DNA of 64,000 bases from Stutzerimonas stutzeri (lineage in GTDB: Bacteria; Pseudomonadota; Gammaproteobacteria; Pseudomonadales; Pseudomonadaceae), in contig DGLA01000016.1 in the NCBI GenBank assembly GCA_002387205.1, positions 62,001 to 126,000 of the forward strand, written 5' to 3'. This document shows positions 7,870 through 15,345 of the stretch, piece by piece; positions within the stretch are counted from its first letter, which is position 1; the number at the start of each line of letters is the position of its first letter. The notes beneath the pieces are model-generated. The model saw nothing but the letters and a program-made list of their open reading frames with translations, had not been told where the DNA came from and ran no database searches. The position numbers were made by a program, and so were the translations under genes.

Positions 7870-9177
7870 TCACCGCGGAATCACCCGTAGCGACATCAGC
7901 AAGCTGAACAGATAGTGGGCCGAGAGCGTAACCGAATAGAGCAGCACGACCGAGGTAATCGGTAGATCGATAAGCTGCGCAGAGCCAAAGCAGGCAACCG
8001 TCAGGACGGTGCGTTGCACATTGAGCATCAGAAGCAAGCGCTGGCGGTCGAACAGTGACAGCAAGTGAGACGCCGGCGCATGGATGAACTGGAACAGCAG
8101 ATAGATTGCCAGCACCGCTGCCAGTTCTCCCGCCAGCTCCCACTGCCGTCCGAATGCGAGTGAAAACAGCCCCTCGCCAAACACCAGCAGTATCAGCGAA
8201 GGTGCGATCGAAAGTGCGAGCAGTCGTTTAATGACCGAACGGGTAACGGCACGGACCTCAACGGGGCGTTTGCGTCCCAATGAGGCGATCTCGGCGTAAT
8301 AAGCCTTGCTCGTCGTGTAGCCCAGCAGCTGCATGGGCAGGGCCAGGGTCATCAGTGCCAGGCCGAGCTGTCCAGTCGTTTCGGCATCGTAGAATGCCGC
8401 CGTGAGCAACAAGGGTGACTGACTGGCGAACACCTGCAGGAGCTGCGAAGGCAGGCGATAGGCTGGAAAGGCCCTGTAATGCCGCAAGATACGCCAGGCA
8501 CGTCTTAGCGTGACCTGCCGCCAATGGCGTTTCACATCGGCGCGGAATGTACGAATCAGCGTCATTGTTCCCGCACCAGCCCCCACGACCTGGCCAGCCA
8601 GAAGACCTCCCGGCATCAGCCCAAGCATCCCCAGCGCAATTTTCGCCACCGCGCCCACCACACTCTGGCGCAGCTGTGTGCGTGCGATGGCCGGATAGGC
8701 GCGACGGCGCACTGCCCATATCAGCAACACCTCATAAAGACCTGTGCAGAAGAGGCCAATGATCAGCATGGCGCGGTAGGGTGCAATCGCCTCCATGGAT
8801 ATCACGGCCAACAGGGTGGGGCCGGCCAGCCAGAGCAGCAGCCCTAATAACAGTGTCATGAGAGTGAGGAGTACGGTAGAGACCGCCATTAACGTCATGG
8901 CAGTGCCGTCCCTGCTGGGCAGCGGGACGGCGAGCTCGTAGCGCAGCGTCATCAGCGGGGTCAATATCAGTAGCAGGGCGGTGAAGACCGAGAGGACGCC
9001 GAAGTGTTCCGGGCTGTAGATCCGTGTCAGAACCTGAATCGAAACCAGGCCTATAACCTTTGCCAGCCCACCGCCGAGCGCCAGGGTCGCCATACCCTTG
9101 AAGACGCTGCCGGACGACCCGCCCGTTAGGCGATGTCTGGCTGCAATCAGCTTTCCCGTGAAACCTAGGCTAGACAA
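7870..9177 (-). CDS. Wzx-type polysaccharide flippase (MATE/MOP superfamily)
   Basis: This 435-residue membrane protein has about 12 hydrophobic helices and an N-terminal segment LALGGGLAKVIGLVSIQVLT, typical of Polysacc_synt proteins. The family moves undecaprenyl-linked repeat units across the inner membrane. There is no ATG near the start. TTG 9177 is supported by a perfect AGGAGG Shine-Dalgarno sequence at 9189-9194, 8 nt upstream. The gene converges on the WecG-like gene and is read opposite to most of the cluster. It is the first of two flippases in the window, which suggests two different glycans. Confidence 0.88.
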   Translation of the reverse strand: MSSLGFTGKLIAARHRLTGGSSGSVFKGMATLALGGGLAKVIGLVSIQVLTRIYSPEHFGVLSVFTALLLILTPLMTLRYELAVPLPSRDGTAMTLMAVSTVLLTLMTLLLGLLLWLAGPTLLAVISMEAIAPYRAMLIIGLFCTGLYEVLLIWAVRRRAYPAIARTQLRQSVVGAVAKIALGMLGLMPGGLLAGQVVGAGAGTMTLIRTFRADVKRHWRQVTLRRAWRILRHYRAFPAYRLPSQLLQVFASQSPLLLTAAFYDAETTGQLGLALMTLALPMQLLGYTTSKAYYAEIASLGRKRPVEVRAVTRSVIKRLLALSIAPSLILLVFGEGLFSLAFGRQWELAGELAAVLAIYLLFQFIHAPASHLLSLFDRQRLLLMLNVQRTVLTVACFGSAQLIDLPITSVVLLYSVTLSAHYLFSLLMSLRVIPR

Positions 9178-9409
9178 TGGACGCTCCTCCTATGAGCGAG
9201 CCGCTTGAAAGCGCGCGCTATTCCGTGCGAACCCGACCATGTCGGGCCTGTGATGTCATTTGGCTGAATTGTTTCGGATTGTAAGAAGCCTGCTACTGCT
9301 CAAAGTTCCAGTTGGCCATGCCAGTAAACGCGCGAGACGGGCGGATCTGCAGCCAGACATCGGGCTGCTCAGAGCGTTGCTGGTGTCTGCTATCAGAATC
9401 CGGGGCTTT

Positions 9410-9976
9410 TCAGCTTCTTGGCTGGCTCCCTTGCCCTGTTTTCAGAAGCACTCCCGCATCCGCATAGGCCAGTCGCCCGTTATCCAGTCGCGCCGGCGAA
9501 GTATAAGGGTGGGGCGTCAGGTGCTTTTCGTCCTGGATATGCAGGACTTCAATCCCTTGCAGCTTCAATACGTCCGACACCATGGACCGATGACACCGCC
9601 ACCAGAGCACCTCGGCACACATCATTGCGGTTGGCTGGTTGCCTGCCAGCCGGAGCAGTTTCTGCAGACCTGTTTCGAACTCTTCGCTTTCCAGGTGTGC
9701 TGCGTAGCCGCGAAACGAGGCGTTACGCCATGCGCTTGCCGATGGCTCTGGTGGTGCGCGGCGTCGGCCACCCAGCTCTTCGATCCACTCATAACCGATA
9801 CCGCAGCGAGCGAGTGACGCTTCCAGCGTGTCGGACATGAACTGTGGCAGGCGCTTCGAACCGGGAAAGCGCCTGACATCGGCCACTGCGGCGATCCGAT
9901 AGTGCTGTAGCAGCGCAATGAAATCTTCCGTGGTACGTGTCGAGTGGCCGATGGTCCAGACGGTAAGTGGGGCCAC
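9410..9976 (-). CDS. DUF488 family protein
   Basis: This is a 188-residue soluble protein. The opening VWTIGHSTRTTEDFIALL (6-23), followed by VADVRRFPGSKRLPQF, is the signature of the DUF488 family. The family also shows the conserved C/E-rich centre, here MMCAEVLWWRCHRSMV. Its biochemical role is not established. Translation appears to start at GTG 9976, 3 bp after the stop of the DUF2945 gene, so the two form an operon. Confidence 0.88.
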   Translation of the reverse strand: MAPLTVWTIGHSTRTTEDFIALLQHYRIAAVADVRRFPGSKRLPQFMSDTLEASLARCGIGYEWIEELGGRRRAPPEPSASAWRNASFRGYAAHLESEEFETGLQKLLRLAGNQPTAMMCAEVLWWRCHRSMVSDVLKLQGIEVLHIQDEKHLTPHPYTSPARLDNGRLAYADAGVLLKTGQGSQPRS

Positions 9977-9979
9977 CGC

Positions 9980-10195
9980 TCAGTCCGCCTTTGTCAGTGC
10001 GCTTTCCTTGTGCATGGCCAGGTGATCAGTCTTGTCGCTACGCACTTCGTACTGAGGCGCGTCCGGACTGGCCCGGCGAGTGCGGCCCATGAATTCGGTG
10101 TCCTGGGTCAGCACCTTGGTGATATGGCCTGTGATCTGTCCGGCTTCGGAGTTCCAGTGGACGCGGTCACCCACCTTGAATTTTTGCTCTGTCAT
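9980..10195 (-). CDS. DUF2945 family small protein (TUDOR-like)
   Basis: This is a 71-residue protein with the DUF2945 pattern: KFKVGDRVHWNSEAGQITG near the start, then GRTRRASPDAPQYEVRSDKT and LAMHKESAL. The fold is a small SH3/TUDOR-like barrel and the function is unknown. ATG 10195 is preferred over an upstream in-frame ATG at 10237 because GAGGG lies 6-10 nt upstream and the protein then has the normal family N-terminus. The DUF488 gene begins 3 bp after its stop. Confidence 0.85.
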   Translation of the reverse strand: MTEQKFKVGDRVHWNSEAGQITGHITKVLTQDTEFMGRTRRASPDAPQYEVRSDKTDHLAMHKESALTKAD

Positions 10196-10237
10196 CGCTG
10201 CCCTCGTCGCTTCGATGGGATTGGGCGAAGCCTGCAC

Positions 10238-10703
10238 GATTTCGCTCCTGCTCTGGTTAAGCGGACCGGAGATGAAGGGCTGTTGCTGCTACCGTTCGTC
10301 AGATTCCGGATATAGCGATCCGGCGGTTCCAGATGCCTGGCAAACAAAAAAATGACGCCGACTAAAAACTATCGAAGCGATTTAAAGCGGCTCGTCGGCT
10401 ATTAAGCGCAATATCAGATTGCCATCTCTTAATAGCACATCAATGGCCGGTCAAAATTGTGGCGGTACATTGGCGATCTAATCCCGACATAAAGATTTTG
10501 AATCCGTTTCTAAACCTATTATAAAGACGCCACGCAACGGATTGCCGGGTCTCCCTCAGGTAATCCGGCTCCTTTGCCACACGGTTCGTCCGGTTGCGCG
10601 TAGTGAGACTTCTGCCCAGTAAGCGCCTGAACGACTTAATTAACCTCCCGCTACTTTTTTAAAGGCTCCGGCCTTTAGAAGTATTAAGTTCCGGAGAGAC
10701 TGT
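10238..10703. other. Long AT-rich intergenic region and leader of the large GH5 gene
   Basis: This ~470-bp gap between divergent genes holds no convincing ORF. The part at about 10340-10530 is clearly more AT-rich than its surroundings and probably contains the promoters. Two possible RNA hairpins follow. One is CGGATTGCC (10538-10546) with GGTAATCCG (10559-10567), allowing one G-U pair. The other is the strong element at 10652-10683 described separately. I saw no match to a known riboswitch class. Confidence 0.5.
10652..10696 (+). promoter_or_regulatory. Leader hairpin able to compete with the GH5 ribosome-binding site
   Basis: TACTT (10652-10656) pairs with AAGTA (10679-10683), and AAAGGC (10661-10666) pairs with GCCTTT (10671-10676) around a TCCG tetraloop. 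The stretch CTCCGG at 10666-10671 is also the exact complement of CCGGAG at 10691-10696, the Shine-Dalgarno region of the GH5 gene starting at 10704. Folding of the hairpin and masking of the ribosome-binding site are therefore mutually exclusive. Translational control is inferred from this. Confidence 0.45.
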
Positions 10704-12527
10704 ATGTCTATCACTGTATTTGCTGGTGCCCCTCGGGTACTTGTTCGTTCCATCGCACTCGCAGCGCTTTTCAGCGGTGTTGTTCTTACCGGTGAAGCAA
10801 CCGCTGCTGTTGCAGTCAGCGCGTCTACCTCGACTGCCTTTACCTCGACCATCAACAAGTTCACCAGCAACGATTTCCTTAATGGTGTCTGGCGCCGTAC
10901 AGCCGGCCTGTCCGTGCCGGCCACTTCAGCCTCCATCGCCGCATTGAAGCCGGGCGTGCAGATCAAGTTTGCCGACGGGCAGGTCCGCAAGATCACCAGG
11001 GTCTACAAAGTTGGCGTCAACCTCAGTGTGTATGTGGACGGCGGACTGCTTGACGGTTCCAAGGTAGGCGCACCTCGCACGGTCACTACGGTTGTACCGA
11101 CCGCTGCAGCACCCAGTGCGCCTGCTACGGCTGCGCCGGTCACTACCGCCCCGGCAGTGACAGCGCCTACTACTGCTCCGGCCAGCAGTACCATCACCGC
11201 TTCCATGAACAGCTTTACCAACGCGGATTGGGAAAACGGCATTTACCGCAAGGCGGCGGGCTTCTCGATTCCGGATACCACTACAAACAAGGCCGCATTC
11301 GTGGTCGGTGCTTCGGTGAAGTTGGCTGACGGCCAGGTACGCAAGGTCGCCGCCGTCTATGACGTGGGTGCCCATCTTTCGGTGATGCTCAGCGGATCCA
11401 CACTTTCAGCCGCCAGCGTTGGTTATCCGAAGACCATCAGCGTTGTCTCCGGCACTTCCGCCAGCACGCCGGTAGCCGCTGCCCCAACGCCAGCTCCTGT
11501 GGTCACGGCACCCGCTCCAGCACCGGCCCCCACTACACCGGTCGTCGGCAGCGGAAGCGGTATCGACCTGGTTGGCGTCAACTTTGGTTCGGGTGTATTC
11601 GATCCGGGCACCGTTCCTGGCATCTACAACAAGGGCTACACCTACGCTGACGAGTCTTACTACAAGCGTCACGCTGGTCTTGGCTTCAAGCTGGTACGCC
11701 TGGGCTTCCTCTGGGAACGCATTCAGCCCAAGCTCGGTACCGAGCTGGACGCAGCAGAGCTGGGCCGCATCAAGCAATCGCTGGACTATGCACAGAAGTA
11801 CGGCATCAAGGTCATCCTTGATATGCACAACTACTACCGTTACTACGGCAAGGTCATCAATTCGTCAGAAGTACCGCGCGCGCAGTTCGCCGAAACCTGG
11901 CGCAAGATCGCCGTACAGGTTTCCAAGCACCCGGCGCTGTATGGCTACGGCTTGATGAACGAACCCTACAATACGGGTAACAACCTTTGGCCGCAGACTG
12001 CGCAGGCCGCTGGCCAGGCCATCCGCAAGGTCGACCCTAGCAAGTGGATCATGATTGCCGGAGACCGCTACTCCAGTGCCTTCCATTGGCAGAAGTACAA
12101 CACCCAGCTGATCAACGATCCCTGGATGCGTGACCCGAAGAACAACCTGGTCTACGAAGCGCACCAGTATCTTGATAGCGACTATTCGGGCACCTATCGC
12201 AGCAAGACTGAAACCTTTGCACCCATGCTGGGTGTCGAGCGGGTCAAGCCGTGGGTCGAGTGGCTGAAGCAGAACAAGCTGCGTGGTTTCCTTGGTGAGC
12301 ATGGCATCCCGGATTTCTCTCCGTCTGCCGTTGTCGCTACCGATAACCTGCTGGCCTACCTGAACCAGAACTGCATTCCGAGCACCTACTGGGCAGCCGG
12401 TCCACGCTGGGGTGAGAACATCATGGCGCTGGACGTAACCAGTGGTAAGCATCGACCTCAGTTGGCACCGCTGCAAAAGCATGCCGCAACGACAAAGACC
12501 TGCTCCACTATTGGTCCGCTGCAATAA
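10704..12527 (+). CDS. Secreted GH5 glycoside hydrolase with two N-terminal repeat domains
   Basis: This is a 607-residue exported enzyme. A signal peptide spans about residues 1-35 (cleavage near ATA-AV). Two homologous ~85-residue domains follow at about 45-130 and 163-248. Each is followed by an Ala/Pro/Thr-rich linker, the second with repeated AP units (about 258-280). The GH5 catalytic domain runs from about 287 to the end, with DMHNY at 373-377, acid/base E420 in NEP and nucleophile E532 in GEHG. The catalytic part resembles the 350-residue GH5 at 5.8 kb. GGAGAGA before ATG 10704 is the ribosome-binding site. The repeats may bind the glycan or cell surface, but I do not recognise them. 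A strong terminator ends the gene. Confidence 0.92.
   Translation: MSITVFAGAPRVLVRSIALAALFSGVVLTGEATAAVAVSASTSTAFTSTINKFTSNDFLNGVWRRTAGLSVPATSASIAALKPGVQIKFADGQVRKITRVYKVGVNLSVYVDGGLLDGSKVGAPRTVTTVVPTAAAPSAPATAAPVTTAPAVTAPTTAPASSTITASMNSFTNADWENGIYRKAAGFSIPDTTTNKAAFVVGASVKLADGQVRKVAAVYDVGAHLSVMLSGSTLSAASVGYPKTISVVSGTSASTPVAAAPTPAPVVTAPAPAPAPTTPVVGSGSGIDLVGVNFGSGVFDPGTVPGIYNKGYTYADESYYKRHAGLGFKLVRLGFLWERIQPKLGTELDAAELGRIKQSLDYAQKYGIKVILDMHNYYRYYGKVINSSEVPRAQFAETWRKIAVQVSKHPALYGYGLMNEPYNTGNNLWPQTAQAAGQAIRKVDPSKWIMIAGDRYSSAFHWQKYNTQLINDPWMRDPKNNLVYEAHQYLDSDYSGTYRSKTETFAPMLGVERVKPWVEWLKQNKLRGFLGEHGIPDFSPSAVVATDNLLAYLNQNCIPSTYWAAGPRWGENIMALDVTSGKHRPQLAPLQKHAATTKTCSTIGPLQ
10836..11447 (+). repeat. 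Tandem pair of diverged ~85-residue domain repeats within the GH5 gene
   Basis: Codons 45-130 (10836-11093) and 163-248 (11190-11447) encode copies with aligned landmarks: an F-T-x-x-x-N-x-F-T opening, N-G-[VI]-[WY]-R-[RK], [AG]-[LF]-S-[VI]-P, A-D-G-Q-V-R-K, V-Y-x-V-G and an L-S-V strand. Identity is partial, so this is an old duplication of a protein domain, not a recent DNA repeat. Confidence 0.8.
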
Positions 12528-12544
12528 AGATTGCTGGAACATCT

Positions 12545-12570
12545 AACGGGCCTTCGGGCCCGTTTTTTCT
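12545..12570 (+). terminator. Rho-independent terminator of the GH5 gene
   Basis: AACGGGCC (12545-12552) pairs with GGCCCGTT (12557-12564) around a TTCG tetraloop and runs directly into a T-tract. It lies 17 bp after the stop of the GH5 gene. Confidence 0.93.
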
Positions 12571-12963
12571 ATTTACCGCCGTGGCATAACAATGCTGTTC
12601 GTCGGCTGCGGCTTCGCTCAGCTCTTCCGGGAAAAAAAGAATGCCTGGCATTGATACATACACAAGCTGCAACTTGCTCCGTTTAGTTTGATCGTACCGT
12701 TGCGCTTAAACACAGGCGTGATGCGGGGTACCCTCGTTTAATGTGCATATTGCCACTACCCGGCGTCTGCCGACTGGCTCGGGTACAGGCTTTCTATTTC
12801 CCGTAATGCCCTGCTTGGCGCCATCCAGAAAGTACGGAACTCAAAAAATTGCCCCCGGTCACCTTATATGTGCGCACCGAAATACACGGCTCGCGGCTAA
12901 CCGCTCCTGCTGTGTCCCTACGGACCGTGGTCTTCCGGCCAAGCCATATTAAAGGTGAATCAA
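12571..12963. other. Intergenic region before the Gly/Ser-rich protein operon
   Basis: About 390 bp without a credible gene. The only element I can point to is a candidate AlgU-type promoter near 12837-12863. A purine-rich tract lies at about 12629-12641. The short reading frames here have no ribosome-binding sites or recognisable products. Confidence 0.5.
12837..12863 (+). promoter_or_regulatory. Candidate AlgU (sigma-22/RpoE-like) promoter
   Basis: GAACTC at 12837-12842 and TCACC at 12859-12863 are separated by 16 bp. The AlgU consensus is GAACTT, 16-17 bp, TCnnA-like. Five of six bases match in the -35 element; the -10 match is looser. It sits about 100 bp ahead of the operon starting at 12964, whose products look like envelope-stress proteins. 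Confidence 0.35.
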
Positions 12964-13887
12964 ATGACTACACCCGACGAAGAAATCACTGGTTACGGTG
13001 GCCAACCTAAGACCGGCCCCAACTCCACGAGCAACACGACAGGCTCGACCAACCCATCTACCGGTTCTAGCGGTAGCCATTCTTCCGGACCGAACCCGGG
13101 TTCCAGCTCCGGCACAGGCTCGGCCGGGCATGCGGCCGAGGACGCCAAAGCAAAGGCCAAACAGGCTGGCGATCAGGTCAAAACTCAGGGCAAGAATCAA
13201 TTGGAAGGCTATCGGGAAACCGCTGCCGATGAGATTGAAAAGGTTGCCCAGAGCGCAAAAGCCGCCGCTGATGAGCTGCAGGGCCAGGATCGTCTTGGCC
13301 TGTCCAGCTATGTCTCGGGCATGGCTCAAAGCATGGGCCAGTTTGCTGACGATCTGCGCGGCAAGAATGTCGACGAGATCCTGCAGGACGTGAATCGTCT
13401 GGCTCGCAACAATCCCGCGCTGTTTATCACCGGGAGCATTGCGCTTGGCTTCGGTCTGACCCGGTTCGCCCGGGCATCCGGCAAGCGAGCTGCTCAAGGG
13501 CAGTACGGCCATCACGATACCGCCAGCGACTTTGACAGCACCAACAGCGTAGCGAGCACAGGCAGCCACAGCTCGGCGCAGGCTGACCTCAACGATCGTT
13601 TGGATACCGGGCGACCCGGCACAATCGGTAGCGTCAGCAATGCGGGGGGTTCGTCCGCAACCAGCACGTCACGACCCACAACCGGAACAGGCACCGGCTC
13701 AGGTATAGGAACGGGCTCCGGTACCGGAGTTGGTTCCGGCCTCGGTGCGGGCTCGAGCAGCACGGGAACTGGCACAGGCGCCAATACCAGCAATGGGTTG
13801 GGCATTGGCTCCAATCCAGGCTCCAGTACTGGTTCTACAACTACCAGCCGCGATGGCAAGGGTACTGACGGAGGACTTTTCCCATGA
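12964..13887 (+). CDS. Gly/Ser/Thr-rich protein with central helical and membrane segment
   Basis: This 307-residue protein has a low-complexity N-terminus (Ser/Thr/Gly, residues 15-55) and a charged helical part (about 56-155) rich in Ala/Lys/Glu. A hydrophobic stretch LFITGSIALGFGLTRFA (about 160-176) may touch the membrane. The C-terminus is a long Gly/Ser/Thr tail with GTGSG-type repeats. The core resembles small stress-induced helical proteins of the YqjD/ElaB kind, but I cannot name a family with certainty. ATG 12964 follows AAAGGTG at a good distance, better than the in-frame GTG 12955. Its stop overlaps the next start as ATGA, so the three genes to 15139 are one operon. Confidence 0.75.
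   Translation: MTTPDEEITGYGGQPKTGPNSTSNTTGSTNPSTGSSGSHSSGPNPGSSSGTGSAGHAAEDAKAKAKQAGDQVKTQGKNQLEGYRETAADEIEKVAQSAKAAADELQGQDRLGLSSYVSGMAQSMGQFADDLRGKNVDEILQDVNRLARNNPALFITGSIALGFGLTRFARASGKRAAQGQYGHHDTASDFDSTNSVASTGSHSSAQADLNDRLDTGRPGTIGSVSNAGGSSATSTSRPTTGTGTGSGIGTGSGTGVGSGLGAGSSSTGTGTGANTSNGLGIGSNPGSSTGSTTTSRDGKGTDGGLFP
13690..13850 (+). repeat. Low-complexity Gly/Thr/Ser-coding repeat tract
   Basis: The DNA carries irregular short repeats of GGCACCGG/GGAACGGG type that encode GTGSG-like units in the tail of the preceding protein. Repeat number may vary between strains. Confidence 0.55.
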
Positions 13888-14327
13888 GTGAAGCACGTAA
13901 GACAACGACCTCGACTTCGACAACAACCGTCGAGCCAGGGGTGCGCACTGACGATACGTCCGTGGGTGGGCTGCTTCGTCAGTTGACCCACGAGGTGCCA
14001 TCCCTGATCACCAAGGAACTGGCGCTGGCGAAAGCTGAAGTGAGCGAGTCGATCCGAGCGACCAAGGCCGGCGCTGGTAGCGTCGCTACTGGTGGTGCAG
14101 TGCTTCTGGGCGGCTTCATCGTTCTGCTGATGTCCGCCGTATACGGCCTGAGCAACGTGGTGGAACCGTGGCTTGCCGCACTCATCGTTGGCGCTGTGGT
14201 GGTGGTTATCGGATTGATCATGGTGTCGGCAGGCAAGAAGAAGTTTCAGGCTTCTTCATTCAAGCCTGAGCGCACCATCCATTCGGTCAACAAGGATAAA
14301 GAAGCTGTCAAGGGGCACACATCATGA
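13884..14327 (+). CDS. Holin-like membrane protein (DUF1469 / YqjE family)
   Basis: This is a 147-residue protein. After a Thr/Ser-rich N-terminus, GGLLRQLTHEVPSLITKELALAKAEV (from about residue 28) is the typical amphipathic part of the DUF1469 family, also called phage holin family 6. Two membrane helices follow (about 70-92 and 99-120), with a basic tail. There are no phage genes nearby, and such proteins are commonly chromosomal envelope or stress proteins, so a lytic role is unlikely. The gene overlaps both neighbours through ATGA. Confidence 0.85.
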   Translation: MSEARKTTTSTSTTTVEPGVRTDDTSVGGLLRQLTHEVPSLITKELALAKAEVSESIRATKAGAGSVATGGAVLLGGFIVLLMSAVYGLSNVVEPWLAALIVGAVVVVIGLIMVSAGKKKFQASSFKPERTIHSVNKDKEAVKGHTS

Positions 14328-15139
14328 GTACACGCAATCAGATTGATGCCGAAGCGCAGAAGGATCCGGACGAGCTCGAGCGCGAGATCGACCAGACACG
14401 CACCGAGATCGGCAATATCGTCCATGCGCTGGAAAACAAGCTGTCTCCCGGTGAACTGATCGATACCGCGTTGGGATACGTCAAGGGTGGCGGCGGCGAG
14501 TTCTTTGGCAACCTGAGCAACACGGTCAAAGCCAATCCGGTACCAACCGTGCTGACCTCGATCGGTTTGATCTGGATGATGGCCGGGCAGAATCGCCAGC
14601 CTCATTCGAACGTAACCTCGACTGGTTACAACACCGGCTCGAGTGGGCCGTCGATGAGCGAAAAGCTGTCCGCCAAAACTTCAGGCATGAAGCAACAGGG
14701 GGCAGGGCTGAAAGAGAAAGCCAACCAGATGACTCAAAGCGTTTCGGAGTCGCTGGGCAATGCCCGTACTCGGGCCAGCGACTCGGGTCGCCAGGCTTCG
14801 ACGCGACTGCGTGGTGGCGCTGATCGCGCACGTGGCGGATTCAACCAGCTTCTGCAAGAGCAACCGTTGGCGCTTGGCGCGATTGGCATTGCCATTGGTG
14901 CCCTGATTGCCGCTTCGGTACCACCCTCGCGTCGCGAAGACGAAATGCTGGGAGAGGCAAGCGACCGCATGACCGATCAGCTTCGGCACAAGGCGGAGGA
15001 GGGCTATCAGAAGGTCTCCGCCAAAGGTGAAGAAGTCGCGAACCAGGTCAAGCAGGACGTGAGCAATAGTGACGGCAATCGTTCGAATACCAATTCGACC
15101 GGCACCGGCACCTCGGGCTCGACCTCGGCAGGTATGTAA
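14324..15139 (+). CDS. DUF3618 family protein
   Basis: This is a 271-residue protein. DPDELEREIDQTRTEIGNIVHALENKLSPGELID (about 14-47) is the DUF3618 signature. A short hydrophobic part (about 72-88) follows, then a long helical, charged region, a second hydrophobic segment (about 180-200) and a Ser/Thr/Gly-rich tail like that of the first gene in the operon. The combination of DUF1469 and DUF3618 proteins is common in envelope-stress operons of Proteobacteria. The precise job is unknown. The start overlaps the preceding stop. Confidence 0.85.
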   Translation: MSTRNQIDAEAQKDPDELEREIDQTRTEIGNIVHALENKLSPGELIDTALGYVKGGGGEFFGNLSNTVKANPVPTVLTSIGLIWMMAGQNRQPHSNVTSTGYNTGSSGPSMSEKLSAKTSGMKQQGAGLKEKANQMTQSVSESLGNARTRASDSGRQASTRLRGGADRARGGFNQLLQEQPLALGAIGIAIGALIAASVPPSRREDEMLGEASDRMTDQLRHKAEEGYQKVSAKGEEVANQVKQDVSNSDGNRSNTNSTGTGTSGSTSAGM

Positions 15140-15179
15140 ACGCTGCACGCTGCTCGACCTCGGTCGATAAGGCGCCAAT

Positions 15180-15209
15180 CGCCGGTGCGGGCTTGAGTCC
15201 GTACCGGCG
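15180..15209. other. Long stem-loop between the DUF3618 gene and tRNA-Thr
   Basis: CGCCGGTGCGG (15180-15190) pairs with CCGTACCGGCG (15199-15209), 11 bp with one G-U, around an 8-nt loop. It could end transcription of the upstream operon, though only a short T stretch follows. It overlaps the -35 element of the tRNA promoter candidate. Confidence 0.5.
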
Positions 15210-15221
15210 AAATTTCATAAT
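15193..15221 (+). promoter_or_regulatory. Sigma-70 promoter candidate for tRNA-Thr
   Basis: TTGAGT at 15193-15198 and CATAAT at 15216-15221 are spaced by exactly 17 bp. The predicted start, 7 nt downstream, would fall just before the tRNA 5' end in a GC-rich discriminator, as is typical of stable-RNA promoters. Confidence 0.6.
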
Positions 15222-15233
15222 ATGCCGCCCGGC

Positions 15234-15309
15234 GCCGGTGTAGCTCAGTAGGTAGAGCAGCGCATTCGTAATGCGAAGGTCGGGGGTTCGACTCCTCTCA
15301 CCGGCACCA
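15234..15309 (+). tRNA. thrW: tRNA-Thr (anticodon CGU)
   Basis: This is a 76-nt tRNA with encoded CCA. The acceptor stem is GCCGGTG/CACCGGC and the D-arm GCTC/GAGC. The anticodon loop is TTCGTAA (anticodon CGT, reading ACG), and the T-loop is TTCGACT. The sequence is very close to the known E. coli thrW tRNA. The thrW locus is a known integration target in enterobacteria. Here it is followed by polysaccharide genes, but no integrase was seen. Confidence 0.97.
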
Positions 15310-15317
15310 CTGATATC

Positions 15318-15345
15318 AAGGCTCGCAGCGATGCGGGCCTTTTTC
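15318..15345 (+). terminator. Rho-independent terminator of tRNA-Thr
   Basis: AGGCTCGCA (15318/9-15327) pairs with TGCGGGCCT (15332-15340), with one G-U, around a GCGA tetraloop. A T-run follows at 15340-15344, 9 bp after the tRNA CCA end. Confidence 0.85.

Noticed and set aside
10526..10585. Possible c-di-GMP (GEMM) riboswitch before the GH5 gene
   Set aside because: A hairpin and short G/C motifs recall the class, but the conserved core elements of GEMM-I are not present in order.
13690..13850. CRISPR-like repeat array
   Set aside because: The repeats are irregular, coding and without uniform spacers; they encode a Gly/Thr/Ser tail.
13884..14327. Prophage remnant suggested by the holin-like protein
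   Set aside because: No endolysin, structural or integrase genes are nearby; the family is widely chromosomal.
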